DNA of 64,000 nucleotides from Dyella sp. SG609 (GTDB lineage Bacteria; Pseudomonadota; Gammaproteobacteria; Xanthomonadales; Rhodanobacteraceae), in contig NZ_JAAZQJ010000010.1 of assembly GCF_012275375.1 (NCBI RefSeq), positions 107,597 to 171,596 of the forward strand, in the 5' to 3' direction. Below, one piece after another: positions 31,308 through 41,246 of this stretch. The notes beneath the pieces are model-generated. The model searched no databases. It worked only from the letters and a program-made list of their open reading frames with translations, and had not been told where the DNA came from. The position numbers and the translations under genes were made by a program. Every line of letters begins with the position of its first letter. Position 1 is the stretch's first letter.

Positions 31308-32623
31308 GCGAGCCGGCGCGCACGCCGTTCGTCGCCTCGCTGCCCGAAGCGGAGGCGCTGGCGCGCCTGCCCGGCAGCGGCGTCGCCTGGCTGGACGCGG
31401 CGCGGCGCGAGAACCTCGACGCCTTCGCCGCTGCCGGCCTGCCCGACACCCGCGTGGAAGCCTGGAAATACACCGCGCTGCGCGCGCTGGCGCAGCGCCG
31501 CTTCGCGCATCGCGACGCGCAGGCGGCCACGCGTGCGGTCGATGCCGCGGCGCTGGCCTTGCCGGGTGTCGACGGTCCGCGGCTGGTGTTCGTCAACGGT
31601 GCGTTCCGTGCTGATCTCTCTTCGCTGGCCGCGCTGCCCGCGAGCCTGAGCCTGCGTCCGCTGTCGCAGGCGCTGGGCGAGGATGCCGAAGGCCTGCGTT
31701 TCGCGCTGTCGCATCGCTACCGCGAAGCCGGCGACGCGTTCGCGCGGCTCAATGCGGCGCTGGCCGGCGACGGCGTGGTGTTGCGCGTCGCCGCTGGTAA
31801 AGCGATCGCCAGGCCGGTGCATCTGCTGTTCGCCGGCGCGCCGGCGGAGGGCGACCTGGCCTGGCACCTGCGTACCATCGTCGAGCTGGAAGAGGGCGCC
31901 GAACTGGCCCTGGTCGAACACCACGTTTCCCTCGGCGCGCAGAAGCAGCTGGCCACCGTGGTCAGCGACGTGGTGCTGCGCGACGGTGCCCGGCTCGACT
32001 ATGCCATCGTGCAGGATGCCGCCGAAGACGCCACCCTGATCCGGCGCAGCCAGCTCCGCCTCGGCGCGCGTGCGCAGGCGGCCATGCACGTGCAGGAACT
32101 CGGCGGCGCCCTGGTGCGCCACGACCTGCGCGCGGAACTGGCCGGCGACGAAGCGCGCCTCGCCACCCATGGCGTGTTCGCGCTGCACGGCCGCCAGCAC
32201 GTCGACACCCAGCTGGCGGTGCGCCACGCGGCCTTGAACACGGCTTCCGAATCGATCTGGCGCGGCGTGGCCGACCAGCGTTCGCGCGGCGTGTTCCGCG
32301 GCGCCATCGTGGTGGCCGAAGGCGCCGACGGCAGTGATGCCTCGCTCAGCAGCAAGAACCTGCTGCTGTCCGCGCTGGCCGAGATCGACACCAAGCCGGA
32401 ACTGGAAATCTACGCCGACGAAGTGAAGGCCGCGCACGGCGCCACGGTCGGTCAGCTCGACGAGCGCGCGCTGTTCTACCTGCGCTCGCGCGGCATCCCG
32501 CACGCCGAGGCGCGCGCCATGCTGACCGCCGCGTTCTGCCGCGCGGTGCTGCAGGCGATGCCGAACGAGGCGCTGCGCGAGCACGTCTCGCAGCTGCTGC
32601 TGGCCCACCTGCCGGCCGAATGA
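31304..32623 (+). CDS. sufD: Fe-S cluster assembly subunit SufD
   Basis: 439 residues, paralogue of SufB: N-terminal RVEAWKYTALRAL, central beta-helix (HVQELGGALVRHDLRAEL, then GVFALHGRQHVDTQLAVRH), and C-terminal DEVKAAHGATVGQLDERALFYLRSRGI. It completes SufBC2D, with roles in iron entry. It overlaps sufC and the sufS start (ATGA). Confidence 0.96.
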
Positions 32624-33894
32624 AGCCCACGCCACCGGATCCCCAGCCGATGAACGCCCAAGCCCAGCTTCCCACCGCCTTCGACGTGCAGCGCATCCGC
32701 GCCGACTTCCCGCTGCTGGCGCGCAGCGTGCACGGCAAGCCGCTGGTGTATTTCGACAACGCCAACACCAGCCAGAAGCCGCACAGCGTGATCGAGGCGG
32801 TGGACCAGCATTACCGTCTGCACAACGCCAATGTCTCGCGCGCCGTGCATCTGCTGGGCGAGGAAGCCACCGCCGCCTACGAGGGCGCGCGCGACAAGCT
32901 GGCGGCGTTCCTCAATGCCGGCTCGCGCAACGAGATCGTGCTGACCTCGGGCACCACCCAGGCGATCAACCTGGTGGCTTACAGCTACGCCTTGCCGCAG
33001 CTGCAGCCGGGCGACGCCATCGTCACCACCGTGATGGATCACCACGCCAATATCGTGCCGTGGCAGATCGTGGCCGCGCGCAGCGGCGCCACCGTGAAGC
33101 CGGCGCCGATCGACGAGCGCGGCGAGCTGATCGTGGAGGAATACCTCAAGCTGCTCACGCCCGAAGTGAAGCTGGCCTGCGTGGGCCATGTCTCCAACGT
33201 GCTGGGCACGGTCAACCCGGTGCGCGAGCTGGCGCGCGAATGCCGCAAGCGCGGCATCCCGCTGCTGGTGGATGGCTCGCAGGCCGTGCCGCACCGCCCG
33301 GTGGACATGCAGGCGCTGGGCTGCGATTTCTATGCGATCACCGGCCACAAGATGCTGGCGCCCACCGGCACCGGCGTGCTGTGGGCGCGCAAGGAACTGC
33401 TGCAGGCGATGCCGCCGTTCTTCGGCGGCGGCGAGATGATCCGCGAGGTGCGCTTCAGCGGCACCACCTTCGCCGAGCCGCCGCACCGCTTCGAGGCGGG
33501 CACGCCGAATATCGCGGGCTTCGCCGGCGTGTCGGCGGCGATCGACTACTACGCCTCGGTCGGCTTCGAAGCCATCCACGCGTGGGAACAGCAACTGCTG
33601 GCCTATGCCACCGAGCGCCTGCGCGAGATTCCCGGCCTGCGCATCTTCGGCGAGGCCCGGGAGAAGGAGCCGGTGATCTCGTTCCTGATCGACGGCGCGC
33701 AGGCGACGGACCTGGCCACCCTGCTGGACCTGCAGGGCGTGGCCGTGCGCTCCGGCCACCACTGCGCGCATCCGCTGATGCAGTTCTACGGCGTGCCGGC
33801 CACGCTGCGCGCCTCGCTGGCCTTCTACAACACGCGCGAAGAGATCGACGCCTTCATCACCGCGCTGCTGAAGGTGCGCAAGCTGCTGCTGTAA
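32620..33894 (+). CDS. sufS: Cysteine desulfurase SufS
   Basis: 424 residues (414 if ATG 32650 is used). PLP enzyme that strips sulfur from cysteine for cluster building. PLP-binding lysine in ITGHKMLAPTGTG; active-site cysteine in VRSGHHCAHPLM; YFDNANTSQKP near the N-terminus. ATG 32620 overlaps the sufD stop and is favoured by coupling. No sufE, sufU or sufT follows; the operon ends here. Confidence 0.96.
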   Translation: MKPTPPDPQPMNAQAQLPTAFDVQRIRADFPLLARSVHGKPLVYFDNANTSQKPHSVIEAVDQHYRLHNANVSRAVHLLGEEATAAYEGARDKLAAFLNAGSRNEIVLTSGTTQAINLVAYSYALPQLQPGDAIVTTVMDHHANIVPWQIVAARSGATVKPAPIDERGELIVEEYLKLLTPEVKLACVGHVSNVLGTVNPVRELARECRKRGIPLLVDGSQAVPHRPVDMQALGCDFYAITGHKMLAPTGTGVLWARKELLQAMPPFFGGGEMIREVRFSGTTFAEPPHRFEAGTPNIAGFAGVSAAIDYYASVGFEAIHAWEQQLLAYATERLREIPGLRIFGEAREKEPVISFLIDGAQATDLATLLDLQGVAVRSGHHCAHPLMQFYGVPATLRASLAFYNTREEIDAFITALLKVRKLLL

Positions 33895-33929
33895 TGCGAG
33901 GAGAAATGGCGCTGCGCATTTCGCTCGTC

Positions 33930-34115
33930 ATCCCGGCGCAGGCCGGGATCCAGTGGCGGAAGTGCCCGGTGATATGCCAACGCTCCAAGGCAGTGCCTTT
34001 TCGCGCCACGCATCGTTGTAGCGCCTCGCTACTGGATGACTCGCTTCGCTCACCCCTTCGGGGCCACCCTTCGGGTGTTCTTCGCGCTACGCTCGTCCGG
34101 CCTGCGCCGGGATGA
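33930..34115. repeat. Type B repeat pair downstream of sufS
   Basis: GTCATCCCGGCGCAGGCCGGGATCCAGT at the left and ACTGGATGACTCGC ... GCCTGCGCCGGGATGAC at the right are inverted copies about 70 bp apart; the second carries an extra inner block (CACCCCTTCGGGGCCACC). The same inner block recurs at 63950-63975. Confidence 0.75.
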
Positions 34116-34150
34116 CGACGCTTCGGGCGATTCCGCCAGTCGATAAAGAG

Positions 34151-34180
34151 AACCCCGCAGGCTCGCACCCGCGGGGTTTT
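34151..34180 (+). terminator. Terminator downstream of the suf operon
   Basis: AACCCCGC (34151-34158) pairs with GCGGGGTT (34171-34178), followed by TTTC. The 12-nt loop is long but the stem is perfect. Confidence 0.7.
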
Positions 34181-34200
34181 CATATGCATGCCATTCGTGC

Positions 34201-36228
34201 TTACCAGATCTTCACCTGCTGCTCGCCCGAGCGCACCATCTTGTCCCCCGGCTTGCACTGGAACGCCTGCGCGAACGCCGCCATGTTCGACGGCGCGCCG
34301 ATCGCGCGGAATTTCGCCGGCGCATGCGGATCGGTGTTGAGCAGGGTCAGCTGCGCGGCATCGCGGATGGTGCCGCGCCACACGCGCGCCCAGTTGAGGA
34401 AGAAGCGCTGGTCCTGGGTGTAGCCGTCGATGCTCCGCTTCGCTTCGGCCGGGTTCTTTGCCAGTGCCATCTGCAGCGCATCGTAGGCGGCGTTGAGGCC
34501 GCCCAGGTCGCCGATGTTCTCGCCCATGGTCAACTGGCCGTTGACGAACTTGCCGGGCAGCGCCTCGTAGCCGTTGAACTGCGCGGCCAGCTTGGCGGTG
34601 CGCTCGTCGAAGGCCTTGCGGTCGGCATCGGTCCACCAGTTGACGTTGTTGCCCTGGGCGTCGAACTTGCTGCCCTGGTCGTCGTAGCCATGGCCCATCT
34701 CGTGGCCGATCACCGCGCCGATGCCGCCGTAGTTCAGCGCGTCATCCACCTTGGCGTCGAAGAACGGCGGCTGCAGGATGGCGGCGGGGAACACGATCTC
34801 GTTCTTCTGCGCGTTGTAGTAGGCGTTCACCGTCTGCGGCGTCATGCCCCATTCGCTGCGGTCCACCGGCTTGCCGATCTTGCCCACCATGTAGTCGTAG
34901 TTGAACTTGGCCGCCGCCTGCACATTGCCGAAGTAATCGCCGGGCTTCAGCGTGAGGCCGCTCCAGTCGCGCCACTGGTCCGGATAGCCGATCTTCGGCG
35001 TGAAGCTGGCCCATTTCTCCAGCGCCTTGCGCTTGGTCTCGGCGCTCATCCATTCCAGGTTCTCGATGCGCGACTTGTAGGCGGCGCGCAGGTTGTCCAC
35101 CAGGCCCTGCGCGCGCTGCTTGGATTCGGCCGAGAAATAGCGCGCCACGTAGAGCTGGCCCAGCGCCATGCCCATGCTGTCGTTGACCGCGTCTAGCGTG
35201 CGCTTCCAGCGCGCCTTCATTTCCTTCTGGTCGTTGAGCGTCCTGGCGTTGAAGTCGAAGTCTTCCTGCTGGAAGGCCGTGGACAGGTAGGGCGCGGCGC
35301 TGTCCACCGCGTGGAAGCGCAGGTAGGCCTGCCAGTCGGCTACCGGCGTTTGCGCCAGCATCTGGTCGAACTCGGCGAAGAACTTCGGATGCGACAGCGA
35401 GAAGCCGTCCTTCACGTCCGCGCCCTGGGCCTGGAAGAACGCGGCCCAGTCGAAGTGCGGCGTGACTTTGCCGGCGTCGGCAAAGCTGACGTAGTGATAG
35501 CGGTTTTCCGGCTTGCGCAGTTCCACCGGCGGCAGCGAGGCCGCGGCCAGGCGCGTCTCGAACGCCATCACCGCCTTGGCCTGCGCCTGCGCATCGGCGG
35601 CGTTCACGCCGACCAGCTGCAGCGTGCGCGCGACGTGGGCGACATAGGCCTCGCGGATCCTGGCGAAGTCCGGCTTGCTGTAGTACTCGGCGGTGGGCAG
35701 GCCCAGGCCGCCCTGGCCGGCGTAGGCGATCTGGCGGCTGGAGTCCTTGAAGTCCGGGCTGCCGGAGAAGCGGAACGCCACACCGTCGCCGCGCGCGTAG
35801 CTGTCGCGGATATAGGCGGCGACGTCGGCGCCGTTCTTCAGCGCATCGATGCGCGCGAGCTGCGGCTTGATCGGGTCGTAGCCGGCTTTCTCGATGGCCG
35901 CTTCGTCCATGCCGGAGGCGTAGAGGTAGCCGATCTTCTGTTCGATCGAACCGGCCTGGGCTTGGGCCGGATGCCTGGCGGCGGCTTCGGCGATGGTGCG
36001 CTGCGCACTCAGGCTGTCTTCGCGCAGGGCGTCGAAGGAGCCCCAGCGGGTGCGGTCCGGCGGGATGGGGTGGGCGGCGACCCACTTGGCGTTGACGAAG
36101 CCGTTGAAGTCGGCGCAGGGGGCGATTTTCTTGTCCAGTTCCTTGATGTCGAGGTTGCCGGCGGGGCCGGCGATGGCGACGGTGGACAGCGCCAGGGAGA
36201 TGGCCAGGGCCAGCTTGATGTGTTTCAT
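34201..36228 (-). CDS. M13-family (neprilysin-like) zinc endopeptidase
   Basis: 675 residues with a signal peptide (about 1-20) and no lipobox. Zinc site HEMGH (509-513) and third ligand Glu570 in GENIGDLGG; substrate-binding NAYYN upstream; C-terminal Trp as in PepO/neprilysin. It acts in the periplasm or outside the cell on small peptides. It converges on the suf operon, with a repeat and a terminator between. Confidence 0.95.
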   Translation of the reverse strand: MKHIKLALAISLALSTVAIAGPAGNLDIKELDKKIAPCADFNGFVNAKWVAAHPIPPDRTRWGSFDALREDSLSAQRTIAEAAARHPAQAQAGSIEQKIGYLYASGMDEAAIEKAGYDPIKPQLARIDALKNGADVAAYIRDSYARGDGVAFRFSGSPDFKDSSRQIAYAGQGGLGLPTAEYYSKPDFARIREAYVAHVARTLQLVGVNAADAQAQAKAVMAFETRLAAASLPPVELRKPENRYHYVSFADAGKVTPHFDWAAFFQAQGADVKDGFSLSHPKFFAEFDQMLAQTPVADWQAYLRFHAVDSAAPYLSTAFQQEDFDFNARTLNDQKEMKARWKRTLDAVNDSMGMALGQLYVARYFSAESKQRAQGLVDNLRAAYKSRIENLEWMSAETKRKALEKWASFTPKIGYPDQWRDWSGLTLKPGDYFGNVQAAAKFNYDYMVGKIGKPVDRSEWGMTPQTVNAYYNAQKNEIVFPAAILQPPFFDAKVDDALNYGGIGAVIGHEMGHGYDDQGSKFDAQGNNVNWWTDADRKAFDERTAKLAAQFNGYEALPGKFVNGQLTMGENIGDLGGLNAAYDALQMALAKNPAEAKRSIDGYTQDQRFFLNWARVWRGTIRDAAQLTLLNTDPHAPAKFRAIGAPSNMAAFAQAFQCKPGDKMVRSGEQQVKIW

Positions 36229-36762
36229 GGTGGGTCCCCTTGGGTGGCGGGTGCGGCGGGAGGGCGCGGCTAGCCGCGCAGGCTAGGCAGCCTGGGGAAG
36301 TGTTCGACAGTGTCGAAGGTCATTCACGCTGGTCGTTTTGCTCGTCATCCCGGTGTAGGCCGGGATCCAGTAGCGACTAGGTGCGGTTGTCGCGACTTGG
36401 CCGCTTATGCAGCGGGCATTTCGGACGCCTGCCGGCGCCCGAGTCACTTTCTCTTTGCTGGCCCAAAGAGAAAGTAACCAAAGAGAAATGGCCTCAAGTC
36501 AAAGGCTCGCGACGCGACTAGAAGGAGCGGTGGGCGGCTGCGGTAACTTGATTAACCTGGGTCTACACGAAACATCAGTGCGTTTACGTAGCGGCTGCTT
36601 CAACGTGCCGTGGCCGAGAGGACTTTCAGTGACCTAGGCCAGCTTTTGCTCTTCGTTCCTGCACACCTCACGCCATCACCCCTCTCCCCTCCGGGGAGAG
36701 GGCAGGGTGAGGGGCGGGGCGGAGTGGTGCGCTGAAGGTCGCGGCAAGCGGCTGCAGATGAA
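36229..36762. other. Intergenic repeat region between M13 peptidase and HTH regulator
   Basis: No gene is visible in 534 bp. Contents: part of a type B repeat (36341-36380); a perfect 11-bp hairpin ACTTTCTCTTT/AAAGAGAAAGT (36446-36456, 36465-36475) followed by AACCAAAGAGAAA, a motif frequent in Xanthomonadales; and CCCTCTCCCCTCCGGGGAGAGGG with GGGTGAGGGG (about 36677-36714), a relative of the element at 26045. Confidence 0.7.
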
Positions 36763-37428
36763 TTAGCTGAGTTTAACTGGCGTCAGCACTGGCTTGCGCG
36801 GACTGATGCGGTAGACGCAGCGGCGGGCCCCTGCGAGCAGGTGCTGTTCGCGTTTCACGCTTGCTTCTTCGCCGAGCACTTCCTGGAACAGCTCCAGCTC
36901 CGCGCGGCAGAAACCCTGGCAGGCGCGCGCGGCGGAGCAGATCGGGCAGTGGTCTTCGATCAATAGCCAGTCGCGGCCGTCTTTTTCCGCGCGGGCCATG
37001 TAGCCCTCGCGATCGCGGATGGCGGCGAGGCGGCGGATGCGGTCGGCGAGGGTGCGTGCGCTTGCGGTGGTCTGCAGGTACTGGCGGCGGTTTTCTTCGC
37101 GGCGGGCGTCGACCAGTTGGTCGACGCCGGCTTCGCCGAACAGGGCGCGGACGGAGGCGATCAGGTCGACGGCCAGTTGTGCATGGGCGTCGGGGAAGCG
37201 GGCGTGGCCGGTGGCGGTGAGGGACCACAGCTGGCGGGGGCGGCCGGCACCGGTGGAGCGTTCCTGTTCGCCGGCGATCAGTTGCTCGTCCAGCAGCTTC
37301 TGCACCTGCTGGCGGATCGCCTCGGTGCTGACGCCCAGGGCTTCGGCCAGGGCGGTGCTGCCTTGCGGGCCGAAGGTCTTGAGCTGGCGCAGGATGCGTT
37401 CGCTGGTTTCGATATTATCCAAGCTCAT
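36763..37428 (-). CDS. HTH regulator with C-terminal cysteine cluster (SufR-like)
   Basis: 221 residues: N-terminal winged helix (ILRQLKTFGPQGSTALAEALGVS, TEAIRQQVQKLL), linker GRPRQLWSLTATG, and C-terminal CPICSAARACQGFC followed by GARRCVYRI. The cysteine group suggests an Fe-S or metal redox switch, as in cyanobacterial SufR. It is divergent from an MFS gene and near Fe-SOD, and a palindrome lies between, so oxidative-stress control of the transporter is plausible. Confidence 0.8.
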   Translation of the reverse strand: MSLDNIETSERILRQLKTFGPQGSTALAEALGVSTEAIRQQVQKLLDEQLIAGEQERSTGAGRPRQLWSLTATGHARFPDAHAQLAVDLIASVRALFGEAGVDQLVDARREENRRQYLQTTASARTLADRIRRLAAIRDREGYMARAEKDGRDWLLIEDHCPICSAARACQGFCRAELELFQEVLGEEASVKREQHLLAGARRCVYRISPRKPVLTPVKLS

Positions 37429-37456
37429 GCTTGTTTAATTCCCGTGGTCGGGTTTA

Positions 37457-37481
37457 ATATCCCAAGTCATAACTTGGATAT
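37457..37481. promoter_or_regulatory. Palindromic operator between HTH regulator and MFS gene
   Basis: ATATCCCAAGT and ACTTGGATAT flank CATA; the arms match except for one extra C on the left. It lies 29 nt from the regulator start and 33 nt from the MFS start, so one site could control both. Confidence 0.55.
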
Positions 37482-37513
37482 TGGCGCGCCCGGCGCGCAT
37501 TGTCGAGGAAAGC

Positions 37514-38920
37514 ATGGCAACGGCGATGGCTTCCGCCTCCTGGGCGGATCTTCTTTCGGGGCGCAACGGCGTCCGTTCGGTGGCGCTGGCGGGTGGCACG
37601 GCGCTGCATGCGGTCAATATCTACGTGGTGACCACGATCATGCCGTCGATCGTGCGAGATATCGGCGGGCTGGCGTACTACGCCTGGAACACCATGGTAT
37701 TCGTGGTCGCTTCGATCATCGGCGCCACGCTGGCGGCGGCGCTGGCGGGGCGCTTGGGCGGAAAGGGCGCGTACTTGCTCGGGTTGGCGGTGTTCTCCGT
37801 CGGCGCGCTGGTCTGCGCAGCCGCACCGTCGATGCCGTGGCTGCTGGCGGGCCGCAGCCTGCAGGGGCTGGGCGGTGGCGTGCTGGTGTCGCTGGCTTAT
37901 GTGCTGATCCGCCAGGTGTTCGAGCCGGCCTTGTGGTCGCGTGCGATGGGGCTGGTCTCGGCGATGTGGGGCATCGCCACCTTGTCGGGGCCGGCGATCG
38001 GCGGCGTGTTCGCGCAGCTGGGCGAATGGCGCTGGGCGTTCTGGAGCCTGCTGCCGGCGGTGGCGGTGCTGGGCGCTATCGTGCTGGCCTGGCTGCCCTC
38101 CGCGCCGGCGGGCGGCGAGCGCGCGGCGGTGCCGGGCGGGCGCCTGGCGTTGCTCGCCTTGTCGGTGCTGGCGGTGTCGATGGCCAGCCTCGCCGCGTCG
38201 CGCGCCCTGCAATGCCTGGGTATCGGCATCAGCCTCGCGCTGGCGGCCTTGATCGTGCGCGCGGATCGACATGCGCAGGTACGCCTGCTGCCGACCGGCT
38301 CGTATGCGCCTTCGCGTCTGCGCTCGCTCTATCTGGTGATGGCGCTGCTGGTGATCGGAAGCACGGTCGAGATCTTCGTGCCGTATTTCCTGCAGACCAT
38401 CCTCGGCCACGAGCCGCTGGAAGCGGGCTATCTCACCGCGGTGATGGCGGCCGGCTGGAGCTTCGGTTCCATGCTCAGCGCCGGCCGCGACCGTGCGTTC
38501 GGCGCGCGCTGCATCCGCTTCGGGCCGCTGCTGATGGCCGTGGCGCTGGCCTTGCTCGCCTGGCAGTTGCAGCGGCCGGCCGCCGCGGCGCAAGGCATCG
38601 GTTTCGGCGCGCTCTGTGTGTTCCTCGCCTGCGTCGGGCTCGGCATCGGCATGGCCTGGCCGCATCTGCTCACGCGCCTGCTGGAAGCGGCACCGGCGGA
38701 AGAGGGCGCGCTGGCTTCTTCGTCGATCTCGACGGTGCAGCTCTATGCGATGTCGCTCGGCGCGGCGGTGGCCGGCTGGGTGGCGAATGCCGCCGGCCTC
38801 AGCGAGCCGGGCGGCGTGCCCGGTGCGCGCGCCGCGGCGCTGTGGCTGCTCGGCGGCTTCGCGCTGCTGGTCGCGCTGGGCCTGCCGGTCGCGCGGCGCG
38901 CGGCGCCGGCCCGCGCCTGA
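37514..38920 (+). CDS. MFS drug-type transporter
   Basis: 468 residues with 12-14 hydrophobic spans and no signal peptide. N-terminal segment ALHAVNIYVVTTIMPSIVRDIGG and ...GRSLQGLGGGVLVSLAYVLIRQVF (motif C-like region) place it near DHA2/EmrB transporters. GTCGAGGAA precedes ATG 37514. The substrate is unknown. It is probably controlled by the divergent cysteine-containing regulator. Confidence 0.85.
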   Translation: MATAMASASWADLLSGRNGVRSVALAGGTALHAVNIYVVTTIMPSIVRDIGGLAYYAWNTMVFVVASIIGATLAAALAGRLGGKGAYLLGLAVFSVGALVCAAAPSMPWLLAGRSLQGLGGGVLVSLAYVLIRQVFEPALWSRAMGLVSAMWGIATLSGPAIGGVFAQLGEWRWAFWSLLPAVAVLGAIVLAWLPSAPAGGERAAVPGGRLALLALSVLAVSMASLAASRALQCLGIGISLALAALIVRADRHAQVRLLPTGSYAPSRLRSLYLVMALLVIGSTVEIFVPYFLQTILGHEPLEAGYLTAVMAAGWSFGSMLSAGRDRAFGARCIRFGPLLMAVALALLAWQLQRPAAAAQGIGFGALCVFLACVGLGIGMAWPHLLTRLLEAAPAEEGALASSSISTVQLYAMSLGAAVAGWVANAAGLSEPGGVPGARAAALWLLGGFALLVALGLPVARRAAPARA

Positions 38921-38958
38921 ATTCCTCCCCCAACAAAGCACCCCAAGGAACGCTACGC

Positions 38959-39537
38959 ATGGCTATCGAACTGCTGCCGCTGCCTTACGAGCTCAACGGC
39001 TTGGCGCCGCATATTTCCGCGGAAACGCTGGAATACCACTACGGCAAGCACCACCGCGCCTACGTCACCAACCTCAACATGCTGATCGCCGGCAGCGAAC
39101 TCGAAAATCTGGAGCTGGAGGAGATCGTGCGCCGCGCCTCCGGCGCGATCTTCAACAACGCCGCGCAAGCCTGGAACCACAGCTTCTACTGGAACTCGAT
39201 GAGCCCGCGCGGCGGCGGCGCGCCGCAAGGCCTGCTGGCCGACCTGATCGTGCGCGACTTCGGTTCGCTCGACGCGTTCAAGGAAGCGTTCGCCAAATCG
39301 GGCGCCGCGCAGTTCGGCTCGGGCTGGACCTGGCTGGTGCAGCGGCCGGACGGCCAGCTGGCCATCGTCAACACCGCCAACGCCGATACGCCGCTGACCG
39401 GCGCCGACCGCCCGCTGCTGGTGGCCGACGTGTGGGAACACGCCTACTACATCGACTACCGCAACGCCCGCGCGAACTACCTGCAGGCGTTCTGGCAGCT
39501 GGTGCACTGGGAGTTCGCGGCCGACAACCTGGCCTGA
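38959..39537 (+). CDS. sodB: Fe-type superoxide dismutase
   Basis: 192 residues, standard length. Metal ligands His27, His74, Asp157 and His161 (YHYGKHH, AWNHSFYW, DVWEHAYYIDY). Gln70 before AWNH indicates the iron form. No signal peptide, so cytosolic. CCAAGGAACG is the ribosome site. It starts 38 nt after the MFS stop and may share its transcript. Confidence 0.96.
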   Translation: MAIELLPLPYELNGLAPHISAETLEYHYGKHHRAYVTNLNMLIAGSELENLELEEIVRRASGAIFNNAAQAWNHSFYWNSMSPRGGGAPQGLLADLIVRDFGSLDAFKEAFAKSGAAQFGSGWTWLVQRPDGQLAIVNTANADTPLTGADRPLLVADVWEHAYYIDYRNARANYLQAFWQLVHWEFAADNLA

Positions 39538-39644
39538 GCGGCGCGCCGGGAAAACTACACACCAAGAAAACCACACGCTAAAAGAACCATAAGGTGCGGT
39601 CGCTACGCTCAGGCGTCGACCGCCACCTTGCCGGGACTTTGCGC

Positions 39645-40649
39645 ATGAAAAAGCCGTCCATCCGCCTGCTGCCGCTGCTGCTCGCCGCCACCGTGCTGCC
39701 CGCGCTGGCCGCGCCTTCCGAAGCGCCGTATGCCGTCGCCGCGCGCCATGCGCTGGGCGGACCGGGCGGCTGGGATTACCTCAGCCTCGATGCCGCCGCG
39801 CATCGCCTCTATATCGCCCGCGACGACCGGGTGATGGTGATGGATACCGCCAGCGGCAAGCTGGCCGGCGAAGTAGCCGGCATGCAGCATGCGCACGGCG
39901 TGGCCTTGTCGCCGTCCACGCACGAGGCCTTCGTCAGCAGCGGGCGCGGCGACGAAGTCACCGTGTTCGATACGCAGACGCTCAAAGTCACCCGGCATAT
40001 CGCGGTCAGCGGCAAGAACCCGGATGCGATCCTGTTCGACGGCGCTTCCGGCCATCTGCTGACCATGAACGGCCGCAGCAACAACCTCAGCGTGATCGAC
40101 GCGCAGGCCGGCAAGGAGCTGTCCACCGTCGCGCTGCCGGGCCGGCCGGAATTCGCGGTGGCCGACGGTAACGGCCTGCTGTATCTGAATCTGGAAGACA
40201 AGAACGCGCTGGCGCGCGTCGACCTCAAGGCCGGCAAGGTCACCGCGGTATGGGCGATGGCGCCGTGCGACGGGCCGACCGGCCTTGCGCTCGATGCGGC
40301 GCACGGCCGTCTGTTCTCGGTATGCGACAACGGCTGGCTGATCGTCACCGACGCGCACGACGGCCACCAGGTGGCGAAGGTGGAGATGGGCAAGGGCCCC
40401 GACGCGGTGATCTACGATGCCGCGCGCCACACCGTGCTGGGTTCGGCGGGCGAGGACGGCGTGCTCAGCGTGGTGGCGCAGGACGATGCCGATCATTACC
40501 GCCTGCTCGGCAACCTGCCCACGCAGAAGAGCGCGCGCACCATGGTGCTGGATCCGTCCACCCACGAGGTCTATCTCGCCGCGGCGGCAGCCAGCGGCAA
40601 GGGCAAGCCGGTAGAGGGTTTTCAGGTGCTGGTCGCCGCGCCGCACTGA
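39645..40649 (+). CDS. Secreted YncE-like beta-propeller protein
   Basis: 334 residues: signal peptide (about 1-23, ending ALAAPSEA), then repeated blades of the form (L/V)xVIDxxxGKxxxxVxLPGxP, such as NNLSVIDAQAGKELSTVALPG and VFDTQTLKVTRHIAVSGKNPDA. YVTN/YncE family; the ligand is unknown. The ATG at 39645 is favoured over 39594 because it starts the signal peptide. Confidence 0.8.
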   Translation: MKKPSIRLLPLLLAATVLPALAAPSEAPYAVAARHALGGPGGWDYLSLDAAAHRLYIARDDRVMVMDTASGKLAGEVAGMQHAHGVALSPSTHEAFVSSGRGDEVTVFDTQTLKVTRHIAVSGKNPDAILFDGASGHLLTMNGRSNNLSVIDAQAGKELSTVALPGRPEFAVADGNGLLYLNLEDKNALARVDLKAGKVTAVWAMAPCDGPTGLALDAAHGRLFSVCDNGWLIVTDAHDGHQVAKVEMGKGPDAVIYDAARHTVLGSAGEDGVLSVVAQDDADHYRLLGNLPTQKSARTMVLDPSTHEVYLAAAAASGKGKPVEGFQVLVAAPH

Positions 40650-40685
40650 GCGCGGCGCCATGGCCGGAGAGGGCGCCGCGGCATT

Positions 40686-41246
40686 ATGATTCCGCTCATG
40701 CCCACGACCTCTCCCCCCGTGTTCCGCCCGGCCCTCGCGGCCGACGTTCCCGCCATCGTCGCCCTCGTCGAATCCGCCTACCGCGGCGATTCGGGCCGGC
40801 TCGGCTGGACCACCGAATCGGACCTGCTCGACGGCCGCCGCACCAATGTCGAAGGCGTGGCCGAGCTGCTGGCGCAGGCCGACAGCGTGGTGCTGCTGGC
40901 CGAGCGCGATGGCGAGCTGCTGGCCTGCTGCCACGTGGAGCGCCAGGGCGAGGCCGGCTATTTCGGCATGTTCGCGGTCAATCCGCTGCTGCAGAACGGC
41001 GGCATCGGCAAGGCCCTGCTGGCCGAGGCCGAGCGCCACGCGCGCGAGCGCTGGCAGTGCCTGGCCATGCGCATGACGGTGATCGAGCAGCGCGCGGAAC
41101 TGATCGCCTGGTACGAGCGCCGCGGCTACCAGCGCACCGGCGAATACCGTCCGTTCCCCTATGGCGACGAGCGCTTCGGCATTCCGCGCCGCGACGACCT
41201 GCGCTTCGAATGGCTGGTCAAGACGCTCGCCGGAGGCACGGCGTGA
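40686..41246 (+). CDS. GNAT-family N-acetyltransferase
   Basis: 186 residues; acetyl-CoA-binding motif A in MFAVNPLLQNGGIGKALLAEAERHA-type segment (MFAVNPLLQN then GGIGKALL) and YERRGYQRTGEYRPFP near the C-terminus. Starts at 40686 or 40698. Overlaps the Rieske gene at its stop (GTGA). Substrate unknown. Confidence 0.88.
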   Translation: MIPLMPTTSPPVFRPALAADVPAIVALVESAYRGDSGRLGWTTESDLLDGRRTNVEGVAELLAQADSVVLLAERDGELLACCHVERQGEAGYFGMFAVNPLLQNGGIGKALLAEAERHARERWQCLAMRMTVIEQRAELIAWYERRGYQRTGEYRPFPYGDERFGIPRRDDLRFEWLVKTLAGGTA

